Positions 8,189 to 17,121 are shown, counted from the first letter of the stretch. The stretch is 64,000 nucleotides of DNA from Mangrovibacterium sp041596335 (GCF_041596335.1 NZ_JBFHIT010000002.1:62001-126000); one strand, 5' to 3'. Notes: a model not told the origin generated them from the letters alone. Numbers and translations: made by a program.

Positions 8189-9883
8189 TTATTTCTCTTT
8201 TTCAAAAGGCCAGCCGGCAATTCCACCTTCCATAACCTTCACGTTTTTGTAGCCATGAGCCTTTAGCAACATTGCTGCTTCGTAGCCACGCAGAGATATT
8301 TTACAATAGGTAACAATGGTTTTGTTTTTATCGGCAGGCAACTCATTCATTCGCTTACGGAGAACGCCCAGTGGAATTAAACTTTCGCCAATCCCGAGTC
8401 GTGTTTCTTCGTATTCGTCGGCACCACGAACGTCCAGTATAAATAGGTCTTTACCCTGATCCACCATACTTTTTAGGTCGAGTGCAGAAATGCCATCAAA
8501 TAAGCCATGCATTTTATTCTGGATGATGTGAGCCGTTGCAATGCTATGATCAATGGCCAACGAAAATGGAGGAGCGTAAGGAAGATCCGCATTTACCATA
8601 TCATCGACCGTGAGTTTTCCTTTAATTGCAGTTGCCCAAATTGCCAGTTGCTTGCTTACGTCGCCCGGCCCCAAACATTGTGCGCCTAACAAACGGCCAG
8701 TTTGTCGCTCGGCCAATAGTTTCGTAATTAATAGCTTTCCATTCATGAACCCAGGTTTGTCGGGACTGGCATTAACCGCTTTCACATAGTCGATTCCGGC
8801 TTCAATCGCTTTTGCTTCGGACAAGCCGGTTATTCCGACTTCGTAATCAAAAATTTTACACGCTCCGGTTTGAATTGTTCCCGGAAATATGGCTTTATGC
8901 CCATGAATAACGTTTTCGCCAACCACCCGGCCTTGAAGATTCGCCAGATCACCGTATGGAGCAAGAACATTTTTGCCGGTAATCAAATTAAGTATTTCGC
9001 AACAGTCGCCGGCGGCATAAATGTTCGGATCGCTGGTTTGCATATGCTCATCAACCAGAATTCCACCAAGCTTGCCGATTTCCAGACCTGCCTCTTTGGC
9101 CAGATCAACCCGAGGTCGAACACCAATAGCCACAACGGCCAATTCACACGGAATTTCGGTGCCATTCTGTAATTTTACACCAACTAATTTTCCATTTTCA
9201 CCCAAAAATTCAGCCACGCCGTTTTTGGTAATCACATTTGCCTTGGTTTTCAAATAATTCTCAACCAATTTAGCCATTTTCCAGTCCAGAAAAGTTAGCA
9301 GTTGGGGCAGGAGTTCGATCATAGTTAGTTCTATTCCAGCCAAATGAAGGGCTTCCAGCGTTTCAATGCCAATTAATCCACCGCCAATTACAACTGCTTT
9401 GCGTATTATCTTTTCATCGTGTATTTTTCTCAGGTAGTCAGCATCTTGCATTGATTGCAACGTTGTAATTCCACTCAGATTTATTCCCGGAATTGGAGGC
9501 ATATTAGCCGAAGCACCCGTAGCAATAACAAGCTTGTCGAATTCCTGAATCCCGGTTTCTCCAGTAATCAGATCCTTATATTCGATGCATTTTTGTTCCC
9601 GGTTAATTTTCGTGACTTCAGTATTGATTTTACAAACGATACCTTTTGCATTCCAGTAAAATTTTGGGTCGCGAACGACTCCGGCTGGAGTACAAAGCAA
9701 TTTGTTCCGGTCGTCGAAAAATCCACCTACGTAGTACGGAAATCCGCATGATGCCATCGAAAGATCAGGGCCCTTCTGGAACATTGTAATTTCCGCGAAT
9801 TCATCCATCCGGCGAGCTCGGGCCGCTGCTTTGGGGCCTGCTGCTGAGCCACCAACGACGATTATTCTTTTAGGAGTATTCAT
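8189..9883 (-). CDS. CoA-disulfide reductase-like flavoprotein fused to rhodanese
   Basis: A 564-aa fusion. Residues 1-450 are a pyridine nucleotide-disulfide oxidoreductase: FAD motif IVVGGSAAGPKAA near 8-20, single redox Cys46 in MASCGFPYYVGG, NAD(P)H motif VIGGGLIGIE, and YAAGDCCE. The last 110 residues are a rhodanese domain with active Cys in TYCKISLRG (about residue 527). Single-Cys enzymes of this class reduce CoA disulfide, CoA persulfide or polysulfide, and the rhodanese passes sulfane sulfur to the flavin domain. In this cluster it could supply or remove persulfide sulfur during Fe-S or metal-sulfide assembly; that role is inferred. Confidence 0.9.
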   Translation of the reverse strand: MNTPKRIIVVGGSAAGPKAAARARRMDEFAEITMFQKGPDLSMASCGFPYYVGGFFDDRNKLLCTPAGVVRDPKFYWNAKGIVCKINTEVTKINREQKCIEYKDLITGETGIQEFDKLVIATGASANMPPIPGINLSGITTLQSMQDADYLRKIHDEKIIRKAVVIGGGLIGIETLEALHLAGIELTMIELLPQLLTFLDWKMAKLVENYLKTKANVITKNGVAEFLGENGKLVGVKLQNGTEIPCELAVVAIGVRPRVDLAKEAGLEIGKLGGILVDEHMQTSDPNIYAAGDCCEILNLITGKNVLAPYGDLANLQGRVVGENVIHGHKAIFPGTIQTGACKIFDYEVGITGLSEAKAIEAGIDYVKAVNASPDKPGFMNGKLLITKLLAERQTGRLLGAQCLGPGDVSKQLAIWATAIKGKLTVDDMVNADLPYAPPFSLAIDHSIATAHIIQNKMHGLFDGISALDLKSMVDQGKDLFILDVRGADEYEETRLGIGESLIPLGVLRKRMNELPADKNKTIVTYCKISLRGYEAAMLLKAHGYKNVKVMEGGIAGWPFEKEK

Positions 9884-9901
9884 TTTCTTTATGGTTTTTG
9901 A

Positions 9902-10684
9902 TTAGAATTGAAAAATCTGTCCGGTTTTTACGAATTGGGTTTGAAAGATGGGCTGGAATGCTGCCAGCGCAGGTAAATCGGTACAATGCGAGGGGAGAAT
10001 GGTCGCAATGTTTTCGCGCTTAAAGTAATTAATGGTTTCTTGTGTTTGTGTATCATTGCGCTTGAGGTGAAAACCACCGATAACCGCTTTTATTTGTTCG
10101 ATTCCGGTCGATTTTTTGGCGTATTCGCAAATGTTACAAATGCCTGAATGGCTGCAGCCGGTAACAACAACCAATTCGTTGTTTTGTATGAAAACCAAAG
10201 CCGAGTCATCCGGTACAAAATCATCCTGTCCGTTTTCGTCGACAAAAGCGGTTGTTTGCGCTTCGAACTCATTGGTCCGTGGAATTTCGCCTAAAAACAG
10301 AATGCGCTCGGTGATTTGCACTGGCTTTGCAGAGACTGTTACATCGAAGCGGAATTGAATTTTTGACTGCGAAAGGCAAAGACCCAAATTCGTTTGATCG
10401 CGTTTTCGAAAGCGTTTCATAAATGAAGCCGGGTGGGTGAGTAGCGGTTTATTCTCAATATATTTCAACCCATTTCCGTGATCCCAATGTCCGTGGCTCA
10501 ATACAATCTGATCAACCTCTTTGTCGAGGTTTATTGCGAGACGTTCAGCATTCACTCTAAACACATCTGTATGCCCGGTGTCGAATAAAATGGTTTTGTC
10601 GTCATGTTGAATGAGATACGACAGACCATGTTCTGCGAGAAAATTCCCACCGGCAATATTTTCGGTCAGTACAGTTAGTTTCAT
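9902..10684 (-). CDS. MBL-fold metallohydrolase, COG1237 family
   Basis: A 260-aa metallo-beta-lactamase-fold protein with the metal motif SHGHWDHG (His64, His66, Asp68, His69), later His residues in GCSHSGICN and GGFHL, and PSHCTD near the C-terminus. COG1237 members are annotated as dihydropterin-ribofuranosylaminobenzene phosphate synthase-like, but most bacterial members have no proven substrate. Its ATG overlaps the thioesterase stop by 4 bp, so the two are translationally coupled. The family often accompanies MinD-like Fe-S ATPases in anaerobes, which matches this neighbourhood. Confidence 0.87.
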   Translation of the reverse strand: MKLTVLTENIAGGNFLAEHGLSYLIQHDDKTILFDTGHTDVFRVNAERLAINLDKEVDQIVLSHGHWDHGNGLKYIENKPLLTHPASFMKRFRKRDQTNLGLCLSQSKIQFRFDVTVSAKPVQITERILFLGEIPRTNEFEAQTTAFVDENGQDDFVPDDSALVFIQNNELVVVTGCSHSGICNICEYAKKSTGIEQIKAVIGGFHLKRNDTQTQETINYFKRENIATILPSHCTDLPALAAFQPIFQTQFVKTGQIFQF

Positions 10685-11100
10685 ACCATTGCAGCGATAA
10701 AAAGTTCGTCCATTTTCTCAGCGATGAATCGGGGAGTACGCATCGGTTTTCGACTTTGGCTATCGACAAAAACGACGGTTGAGTCAGCCGAACAAACCAG
10801 TTCGTTTTGTTCGTTTTTTACTTCAAACTGAAAATTAAACCGAGTAACGGGTTTTTCAGCAATCAGTGTTGTAATGCTCAGCAATTCATCGTATTGAGCA
10901 GCTTTATGATAGCGTAAATTCATGCTGATGACAGGCATCATGATGTTTTGAGCCTCCAATTTTCTGTCTTCAATCCCAAGTTCGCGCATGAGCTCGGTTC
11001 GGGCTTGGTGAAAATAGCTTACATAGTTTGCATGATACACATATCCCATCTGGTCGACCTCGCCGTAGCGTGGTCTTATCGTCATTTTTCCTTTAATCAT
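10681..11100 (-). CDS. Acyl-CoA thioesterase, YbgC/4HBT hotdog family
   Basis: A 139-aa single hotdog domain. RPRYGEVDQMGYVYHANYVSYFHQARTE carries the 4HBT signature with the catalytic Asp in VDQMG. Such enzymes hydrolyse acyl-CoA or acyl-ACP thioesters; the natural substrate is unknown. It lies 8 bp after the mrp gene and overlaps the MBL gene by 4 bp, so it belongs to the same operon, although its link to metal-sulfur chemistry is unclear. Confidence 0.88.
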   Translation of the reverse strand: MIKGKMTIRPRYGEVDQMGYVYHANYVSYFHQARTELMRELGIEDRKLEAQNIMMPVISMNLRYHKAAQYDELLSITTLIAEKPVTRFNFQFEVKNEQNELVCSADSTVVFVDSQSRKPMRTPRFIAEKMDELFIAAMV

Positions 11101-11108
11101 ACTTCGTC

Positions 11109-11945
11109 TCAGTTTTGTTTTACGTACCTGAATCCCCAGGCTTTGTCGCTCACTTTTTGCTGAATTGTTGTGGCCAGTTCCCGAAACTTTTCCGCCAGAA
11201 TCGGATCTTTGCTAATACTAAATGTTTGAGGTGAGTCGACTTCGGTGTCGCAAATTAACGGTAGTTGGGCAAGCAAAGGCACGTTTAGTGTACCAGCCAA
11301 TTGTTTGCCGCCACCAGCCCCAAAAACAAAATATTTTTCGTCGGGATGAAGAGCCGGTGTGAAATAAGACATGTTTTCAACAACACCCAGAATTGGCACA
11401 TGGAGTTTATCCGTGCAAAACATATCAGCGGCTTTTTCAGCATCAGCCAATGCCAATTGTTGCGGTGTTGTTACGATCAAAGCTCCCGTAAGTGTTAATT
11501 TCTGAATTGTTGTAAGTTGAATGTCGCCGGTTCCGGGTGGGAAATCCACAATCAAAAAATCGGTTTCACCCCATTCTGTTGTCGACAATAGTTGAGTTAG
11601 TACGCCCGACGCAGCCGGTCCCCGCCAGATCATCGATTTTTTGGGCGTAACAAAGAAGCCGACAGACATGATGCTTACACCGTACTTTTTCACCGGAATG
11701 TATCGTTCGCCGGCTGCTGTCCTTACGATTTCAGGTCGTTCATTTTCAATATCGAAAAGAATTGGGGTTGACGGACCGTAGAGGTCGGCGTCGAACAAGG
11801 CCGTTTTGTAGCCTTCGCTGGCAAGCGCGACTGCCAAGTTTGCAGCCACAGTTGATTTTCCAACACCACCTTTACCCGATGCAACAACAATAATTTGCTT
11901 CACGCCATTGAGCTTAATTTTCTCAAAAGGGTTTTGATTATTCAC
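11109..11945 (-). CDS. Mrp/NBP35-type Fe-S carrier ATPase
   Basis: A 278-aa P-loop ATPase of the Mrp/ApbC family, which binds and transfers Fe-S clusters. The deviant Walker A is SGKGGVGKS (23-31), followed by DADLYGPS and VDFPPGTGD. The N-terminal MIP18-like domain of longer Mrp proteins is absent. The usual CxxC after the VENMSYF segment is also missing and replaced by TPALHPDEKY, so bridging-cluster binding would need other ligands. It lies between the thioesterase and the two ferredoxin-containing ATPases and probably acts with them. A 118-bp gap separates it from the next upstream gene. Confidence 0.9.
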   Translation of the reverse strand: MNNQNPFEKIKLNGVKQIIVVASGKGGVGKSTVAANLAVALASEGYKTALFDADLYGPSTPILFDIENERPEIVRTAAGERYIPVKKYGVSIMSVGFFVTPKKSMIWRGPAASGVLTQLLSTTEWGETDFLIVDFPPGTGDIQLTTIQKLTLTGALIVTTPQQLALADAEKAADMFCTDKLHVPILGVVENMSYFTPALHPDEKYFVFGAGGGKQLAGTLNVPLLAQLPLICDTEVDSPQTFSISKDPILAEKFRELATTIQQKVSDKAWGFRYVKQN

Positions 11946-12063
11946 GTGTAGATTTTTAAATTAAGTTATTGATTCTCTGTTTTTCATCTTGCCTAATACA
12001 ATAGGCGTTCTGAAAGCATTCTCCTTTTATTTAGAATATTTAGAGAAGAAATATCCCCAATAA

Positions 12064-12969
12064 TTATTGTCCTGAGTGAGTGTTGTATCGCTCAGGCTTG
12101 GGTTCATTTTTCATTAAATAGTTCCATATCGTTCTAATTTCATCGCTTAAATCTGACTCAGGAGCCCAGTCAACAATACTTTTGCAGTTGATCATTGCTT
12201 CAACCCAGAGCTTTGAAAAAGGTATTTTGCTAATTACAGGTATTTGCTTTTCCCGACTCCATCGTTCAATTTCATCGGATATTTCAGGATTAATATCCCA
12301 CTTATTAATTACCAGAAATACCTGCAATTTATACTGACTGATCAGTTCAACAATTCGTTTTAAGTCATGCAAACCGGAAAGGCTTGGTTCTGTAACCAAT
12401 AAAACTTTGTTTATTCCGCTCAAGGTAGAAATAACCGGACAGCCGATTCCCGGAGGCCCGTCTATTATAATTAGATCGGACTGAATATCGTGAGCTTCCC
12501 TGCGGGCATTGTCGCGAACAATATTGACCAGTTTGCCCGAATTATCTTCGCCCGGAGCCAGACGAGCATGGACCATTTTCCCGTTTATAATATCGCCGAC
12601 AAACCATCGGCTTTTGTTTTGTTCAACCATTGTAATCGCGCCGTTCGGACATACTCTGGAGCAAAGTTTACAACCGTCGCAGGCTGTTTCAACAATTGAG
12701 TAACTGTTGGCTGTTTTGTTTATAGCATCGAACCGGCAATAACTTGCACAAATACCACAGTTGATGCACTTATCGGTGTCGATCCGAGCCTTTTGGCCCG
12801 AAATGTAAACTTCCTCGCGGTAGTCGTCGGGCTGAAGAATCAGGTGCAGGTTGGCTGCGTCGACATCACAATCGGCTACAACAACTTTGGCAGCTAAGCT
12901 TGCTAAAGCAGCACTAACACCAGACTTGCCGGTTCCTCCTTTTCCACTTAAAATAGCGACTTCGGTCAT
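12064..12969 (-). CDS. MinD-superfamily ATPase with inserted ferredoxin domain (1)
   Basis: A 301-aa protein of COG1149 type. SGKGGTGKS (8-16) is a deviant Walker A. Two 4Fe-4S motifs, CINCGICASYC and CDGCKLCSRVCPNG, are inserted at about residues 68-110, after which the ATPase fold resumes with IIIDGPPGIGCP. Paired proteins of this kind occur with ORP and NifX-like proteins in anaerobes, including the Desulfovibrio ORP complex. The start codon overlaps the stop of its upstream paralogue by 4 bp, so the two are coupled and probably form a heterodimer. Confidence 0.92.
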   Translation of the reverse strand: MTEVAILSGKGGTGKSGVSAALASLAAKVVVADCDVDAANLHLILQPDDYREEVYISGQKARIDTDKCINCGICASYCRFDAINKTANSYSIVETACDGCKLCSRVCPNGAITMVEQNKSRWFVGDIINGKMVHARLAPGEDNSGKLVNIVRDNARREAHDIQSDLIIIDGPPGIGCPVISTLSGINKVLLVTEPSLSGLHDLKRIVELISQYKLQVFLVINKWDINPEISDEIERWSREKQIPVISKIPFSKLWVEAMINCKSIVDWAPESDLSDEIRTIWNYLMKNEPKPERYNTHSGQ

Positions 12970-13823
12970 TGTTGATTTTGTTTGAGAATTTGGTGGTATA
13001 ACGATTCAAATAATCTGAAATACTCCGGAAACTCGTCGGTAATAAGCTGTCCGGAAGCATATGCAGTTGCAATTTTTTTGTCGAAGGGAATTAATCCGAG
13101 CAGGCTAATTTCTTCCTGCTTCAAATAGTTTTCAATCATTGCATTACCCAACCCAAAACGATTAATGATCACTGTGAAAGGTTTGTTCAATTTTCGCAGT
13201 GTTTCAACCGATAGCTTTAAGTCGTTCAAACCAAAAGGTGTTGGTTCTGTTACAAGAATAACAAATTCAGCCCTTTCAACTGTTGCTATAAACGGGCAGG
13301 AAGTCCCTGGAGGTGAATCAAAAATTGTTACGGCATCATCGTCAGCCATAGCAATTGCTTGCCCAATAATTGGAACTGGAGAGTAGATTCCGATTTCAAT
13401 CTGACTTTCCAGAACGTCTGCATTTGGTGCTATACGGTATTGCGTAATACTACCGGTAACTTTCTTATTTTCTGTGATTGCATCGTATTGGCACGCGTAA
13501 GAGCATGCTCCACAGTCGTGACAAAGATCTTCGATCACCTGAATTGTTTTTATGGCAGGGAGCATAATAATTGCATTATAACTGCAATACTCCTGACATT
13601 TTCCACAGAAAGTACATTTTCGTCCATCGATGACCGGAATGTGAGTGGTTGTAATAATTTCTTCCTCCAGGGTTCCGTGAAGAAACTGGCAAACGTTGGG
13701 CTCTTCGGAATCGCAATCGATTAGCCTTACGTTAGAGCCTTCCTTCTGGATGACGTTAAATAAATTTGTCGACACCAAGGTTTTTCCGGTGCCGCCTTTG
13801 CCACTTGCAATAGCTATTTTCAT
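12966..13823 (-). CDS. MinD-superfamily ATPase with inserted ferredoxin domain (2)
   Basis: A 285-aa paralogue of the next gene. SGKGGTGKT (7-15) is the deviant Walker A, followed by two 4Fe-4S motifs, CTFCGKCQEYC and CHDCGACSYACQ, then FDSPPGTSCP. It differs from its partner throughout, so the pair is an old duplication rather than a recent one. As for its partner, the expected role is ATP-dependent handling of a metal-sulfur cluster; a direct function is unproven. Confidence 0.92.
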   Translation of the reverse strand: MKIAIASGKGGTGKTLVSTNLFNVIQKEGSNVRLIDCDSEEPNVCQFLHGTLEEEIITTTHIPVIDGRKCTFCGKCQEYCSYNAIIMLPAIKTIQVIEDLCHDCGACSYACQYDAITENKKVTGSITQYRIAPNADVLESQIEIGIYSPVPIIGQAIAMADDDAVTIFDSPPGTSCPFIATVERAEFVILVTEPTPFGLNDLKLSVETLRKLNKPFTVIINRFGLGNAMIENYLKQEEISLLGLIPFDKKIATAYASGQLITDEFPEYFRLFESLYHQILKQNQQ

Positions 13824-13919
13824 GAGTAAATGGTTCGATTTTATTGTCTCGCGGAACTCACATGTTGCTGAAAACTATTTTCATTTCGTGTTTGTGTTCG
13901 GAACAACATATTCGTTTCA

Positions 13920-14774
13920 TTAATTTCGTTTATTCATTTTTACCACGAAGTCTCCTTTGTTTACCTCTAGTTTTTCTGCAATTACATGGCATTTTATCAT
14001 TAGCAAAAAAGCAATGTTCGAACGGGGGTGATTCAAAAGTCCTTCAAGATTCCCTTGTCCTTTTGAGATTATCAGATCTGCCGTATCAAAATGCATTCTA
14101 AATTCGTCCGAACACAAATCAGGAAGGGTAGAAGGTGCATCATACCCATTCGAAATGATCGGCACAACTGTGTCCATTCCAACCGATTTGGCATCATCGA
14201 TAGTGACATCGTTTATCACAGCTGCTCCCCGAACGGCAAAAATCAGATTGGGATGGTTAATCGTTTCAATGAATAGCTTGTCAAAAACCAGTTCGCCATT
14301 ATTGTCTCCGATGTACAATATTTTAGTTGCTTTTGTAATTTCTTCGTTCAGCCTTGCTGAATCATTGATCGCAAATTCCGAGCTCAAAACATGGTCGATC
14401 GTGTCCTGCAAATTATACTCATCGCTAATTGCATAGTCAATAATATTTCCGGCAATTGCCAGACGTAAGGCAGTTTCAAAAGGATTCTTCGATTGCTTAA
14501 CTTCCATTTGCAAGGAAGCATACATATCGAGAATCCTTTTGTTACTTTCTTCCTTTATCGCGCTATATGGATCAGAAACACCGGTTAAGTCCTTAATCCG
14601 GGCATGAAGTTCACGCGCAAAATGGGGTGTAGTGAACACCTCCTTGTTCTTGGCATAAAGGTCGATTAGTTCTTCTGTTAATGTGTTTGCCTGTTTCGTA
14701 CTCAATTGCATTTGGTTAATGAGTTTACTGCAGGCATTGCTAAAACAGTAGAAACAACGATAGTCGAACGACAT
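13920..14774 (-). CDS. DUF89/ARMT1-like metal-dependent phosphatase-type protein
   Basis: A 284-aa DUF89 protein resembling the archaeal-type subgroup. The N-terminus CFYCFSNAC has closely spaced Cys residues. YIGDNNGELVFDK holds the conserved Asp-Asn pair of the metal site, and ISKGQGNLEG fits the phosphate-binding C-terminal part. DUF89 enzymes are damage-control phosphatases acting on sugar or cofactor phosphates. In anaerobes the family recurs beside MinD-like Fe-S ATPases. It lies 5 bp from the NifX-like gene and belongs to the same run. Confidence 0.85.
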   Translation of the reverse strand: MSFDYRCFYCFSNACSKLINQMQLSTKQANTLTEELIDLYAKNKEVFTTPHFARELHARIKDLTGVSDPYSAIKEESNKRILDMYASLQMEVKQSKNPFETALRLAIAGNIIDYAISDEYNLQDTIDHVLSSEFAINDSARLNEEITKATKILYIGDNNGELVFDKLFIETINHPNLIFAVRGAAVINDVTIDDAKSVGMDTVVPIISNGYDAPSTLPDLCSDEFRMHFDTADLIISKGQGNLEGLLNHPRSNIAFLLMIKCHVIAEKLEVNKGDFVVKMNKRN

Positions 14775-14779
14775 AATGA

Positions 14780-15115
14780 CTAATGATCACATGCATTTAC
14801 GCCGGTTATCAACTCGTTTTTTAACAGGTCGCTCACCAGTTCTTTGGCCAATTTGTTAGGCGCTCCCGAATGCACAACTATTTTATTCGCGTTGAATAGA
14901 TTGATCGCTTTCTGTCCGATTCCACCGGAAATAATTTCAGAAACTCCTTTTTCTGCCAGCCATTTGGGGAGCAAACCCGGTTCGTGTGGCGGAGCTTCTA
15001 CAACTGTTTCACTTGTAATTGAATTTTCACTAACGTCAATCAACGTAAATTGCTTACAATGACCAAAATGTGTGCTTAAAACACCATTTTCTGTTGGAAT
15101 TGCTATTTTTCTCAT
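14780..15115 (-). CDS. NifX/NifB-associated (COG1433) family protein 1
   Basis: Dinitrogenase Fe-Mo cofactor biosynthesis-fold protein of about 111 aa, beginning MRKIAIPTENGVLSTHFGHC. The start at 15115 places the conserved KIAIPT strand at the N-terminus; the in-frame Met at 15139 adds eight residues overlapping the neighbouring gene. HFGHCKQF and EIISGGIGQKAINLF are the family's cofactor-binding segments. Members include the Desulfovibrio orange protein, which holds a Mo-Cu-sulfide cluster. No nitrogenase genes are present, so a role outside nitrogen fixation is likely. Confidence 0.87.
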   Translation of the reverse strand: MRKIAIPTENGVLSTHFGHCKQFTLIDVSENSITSETVVEAPPHEPGLLPKWLAEKGVSEIISGGIGQKAINLFNANKIVVHSGAPNKLAKELVSDLLKNELITGVNACDH

Positions 15116-15132
15116 TTTAAAATTTTTAATGA

Positions 15133-15381
15133 CTAACATCGTCCTTTACCGCGTCCAAACCCACGACCATTTGATTGACCGCCTTGTCCACGTTGACCAC
15201 CTTGACCACCTTGTCTTCTTCTGCCAAACAGAGGCCATAAACCGTCAGTTATTCCACCTTTTTGTTCGTCGGAAACTTCACTTTTAGTCGAATTTTCTGC
15301 GGTTCTTCTTCCGCATTGTCCCATTGAACGGCCAGTTCTTGGTCCTTCATTATTGGGTCCTTGTTTGTTAAATCCTGGCAT
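15133..15381 (-). CDS. Small Gly/Arg/Gln-rich protein, DUF5320-like
   Basis: An 82-aa protein starting MPGFNKQGPNNEGPRTGRSMG and ending in a run of GGQGGQ and GRGFGRGKGRC. It has isolated Cys residues at SMGQCGRR and at the C-terminus. The MPGFN...GP.TG...G.C pattern is that of short DUF5320-type proteins that accompany NifX-like genes in anaerobes. The terminal Cys and the CGRR Cys might touch a metal cluster, but no function is known. Confidence 0.78.
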   Translation of the reverse strand: MPGFNKQGPNNEGPRTGRSMGQCGRRTAENSTKSEVSDEQKGGITDGLWPLFGRRRQGGQGGQRGQGGQSNGRGFGRGKGRC

Positions 15382-15393
15382 GATAATTAATTT

Positions 15394-15714
15394 TTAATTG
15401 GAACTAATTTGTTTTAAAATGGCCTCGATTGTTATATCTGACTGACCATGGATGACCATTTGAATGTTGAGTTCGTTTAAGATGTTTTTCACTTTACCTC
15501 CAAACTCACCCGATATAATTCGCTCGACGCCCTGTGAGGCAATAAACTGAACCGATGCCGGTCCAGCACCTTCTTCATTTTCCTTCCCCGGATTGGAAAG
15601 AAAATCTGTTTTTTGCAAATCGGTATCGTAAATGGCAAAAAAGGAACAACGCCCAAATCTGTTGTCCATTTTCGATTTTACCGAATCTCCTAAAGCAGTT
15701 ATTGCTATTTTCAT
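15394..15714 (-). CDS. NifX/NifB-associated (COG1433) family protein 2
   Basis: A second COG1433-fold protein of 106 aa, starting MKIAITALGDSVKSKMDNRF at 15714; the upstream extension to 15807 has no family similarity and crosses the predicted promoter. NRFGRCSFF and RIISGEFGGKVKNIL match the cofactor-binding segments seen in its neighbour. It is the first gene of the minus-strand cluster, so its promoter likely drives the whole run. Confidence 0.87.
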   Translation of the reverse strand: MKIAITALGDSVKSKMDNRFGRCSFFAIYDTDLQKTDFLSNPGKENEEGAGPASVQFIASQGVERIISGEFGGKVKNILNELNIQMVIHGQSDITIEAILKQISSN

Positions 15715-15768
15715 AAATACTGTATTAATTTTTATTCTAACATATGATATTAATCTGCATGTTATAAT

Positions 15769-15813
15769 GAACAATGGTTCATTACATGTTGCAAATATAA
15801 AGAACAATTGTTT
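15769..15813 (-). promoter_or_regulatory. Promoter of metal-sulfur cluster with twin operator-like dyads
   Basis: On the minus strand TATATTTG (15792-15799) is a perfect -7 box about 78 bp before the first start codon. It is flanked by two related dyads, GAACAATGGTTC (15769-15780) and GAACAATTGTTT (15802-15813), whose starts are 33 bp apart, close to three helical turns. Such spacing suggests a dimeric regulator bound on one DNA face across the promoter. The regulator is not identified. Confidence 0.55.
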
Positions 15814-16027
15814 ACTATTCCGTAAATGAAATGTTAATTTTTATCTTTTACAGGTTATAAATCCGGAATGTAAGAATATGAAAAGTTGCTTGAAGAGTGC
15901 TGAATGATGAGACCGGCTCCAGCGATTAGACGGGAATGACTGCTGGTTCAGGGACTGGCAAAAGCGACCAGGCATTGATTTTCGAATGCGAAATCAATGT
16001 AAAAAAAGCGGTAATAAGAGCGATGGT

Positions 16028-17056
16028 TTATTTTTTTCGATTCGATGATTCCCGAACAATCAATTCGGTGGGCATCGTAATTGTCAAATGTTTACTTGAA
16101 CGCGTTTTTCTTTCAATTTCCTGGATTAAAAGTTCACCTGCTTTAAGTCCCATCTTAAAAGCCGGTTGTTCGAGCGTTGAAATGGATGGTGTGACGACTT
16201 CAGAAAAAGGTTCGTTACTAAAACCGATCAATCCAAAATCCTCGGGAATTCTAACCCCAATTTTCTTAAGATACACCATCATACTTAATGCTGAAATGTC
16301 GTTACCACAAAACACAGCATCAGGAGGATGGGGCAGAGCAAGTAGTTGCTTTATAGCCTCTTGGCCGTCAATTCTGGTCAGCCTGTTGAAAATAATCAGA
16401 CTATCATCAATGGGGATGTTATTCTTTTCAAGAGCTGAACGGTAACCGGCCATCCGGTCCCGATAAGTATGCAATACGGTGGGACCTGCCAAATGGGCTA
16501 TTCGCTTGTATCCCTGACTAATAAGATGTTCGGTGGCTTTTACACCGACCATGAAATCATCCACGACTATTTTGTGGGCTTCCAATTCAGGGACAACACG
16601 GTCGAAGAATACGATAGGAATATTCTTTTTCGAAAATAATTGAAAATGATCGAATTCGTTTGTCTGCATGCTCAACGATGCAATTAATCCATCGACCCGG
16701 TTCGAAAACAACGAATGAACAATTTGCTTTTCCTTTTCCAATAAGTCATTCGATTGTGAGATGATAACGTTGTAACCAGATGTCGATGCCACCTCTTCAA
16801 CGCCACTAATGAACGACGAGAAAAAATGGCGGTTGATTAGCGGAACCACGATTCCGATCGTATTCGTTTTTTGATTGCGCAAATTTGAGGCAATGGTATT
16901 GGGCTGATAGCCCATTTTTAAAGCCATTTCCTTTATCTTATCCTTGGTGGCCTTACTAATACGCGGGTTGTCATTTAACGCGCGTGATACCGTTGATGCT
17001 GAGATTTTTAATTCTCGCGCGATATCATGTATTGTAACTGATGCTTTGTTGTCCAT
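16028..17056 (-). CDS. LacI-family transcriptional repressor, probably of the kdu operon
   Basis: A 342-aa LacI/GalR regulator. The N-terminal helix-turn-helix is TIHDIARELKISASTVSRAL (8-27), with the hinge at MGYQPNTIASNLR and a periplasmic-binding-like sensor domain after residue 65 (TNTIGIVVPLINRHFFSS). It is transcribed away from kduI, and a perfect 12-bp palindrome typical of LacI-family operators lies between them on the kduI promoter. The likely inducer is an unsaturated or keto-uronate intermediate, which is inferred from the neighbours. Confidence 0.93.
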   Translation of the reverse strand: MDNKASVTIHDIARELKISASTVSRALNDNPRISKATKDKIKEMALKMGYQPNTIASNLRNQKTNTIGIVVPLINRHFFSSFISGVEEVASTSGYNVIISQSNDLLEKEKQIVHSLFSNRVDGLIASLSMQTNEFDHFQLFSKKNIPIVFFDRVVPELEAHKIVVDDFMVGVKATEHLISQGYKRIAHLAGPTVLHTYRDRMAGYRSALEKNNIPIDDSLIIFNRLTRIDGQEAIKQLLALPHPPDAVFCGNDISALSMMVYLKKIGVRIPEDFGLIGFSNEPFSEVVTPSISTLEQPAFKMGLKAGELLIQEIERKTRSSKHLTITMPTELIVRESSNRKK

Positions 17057-17121
17057 AACTTACTAATCCGCTACAAAGGTGCGAATCTTTTTTTTAATCA
17101 TGCGAATTTAATTCTTTTTGC

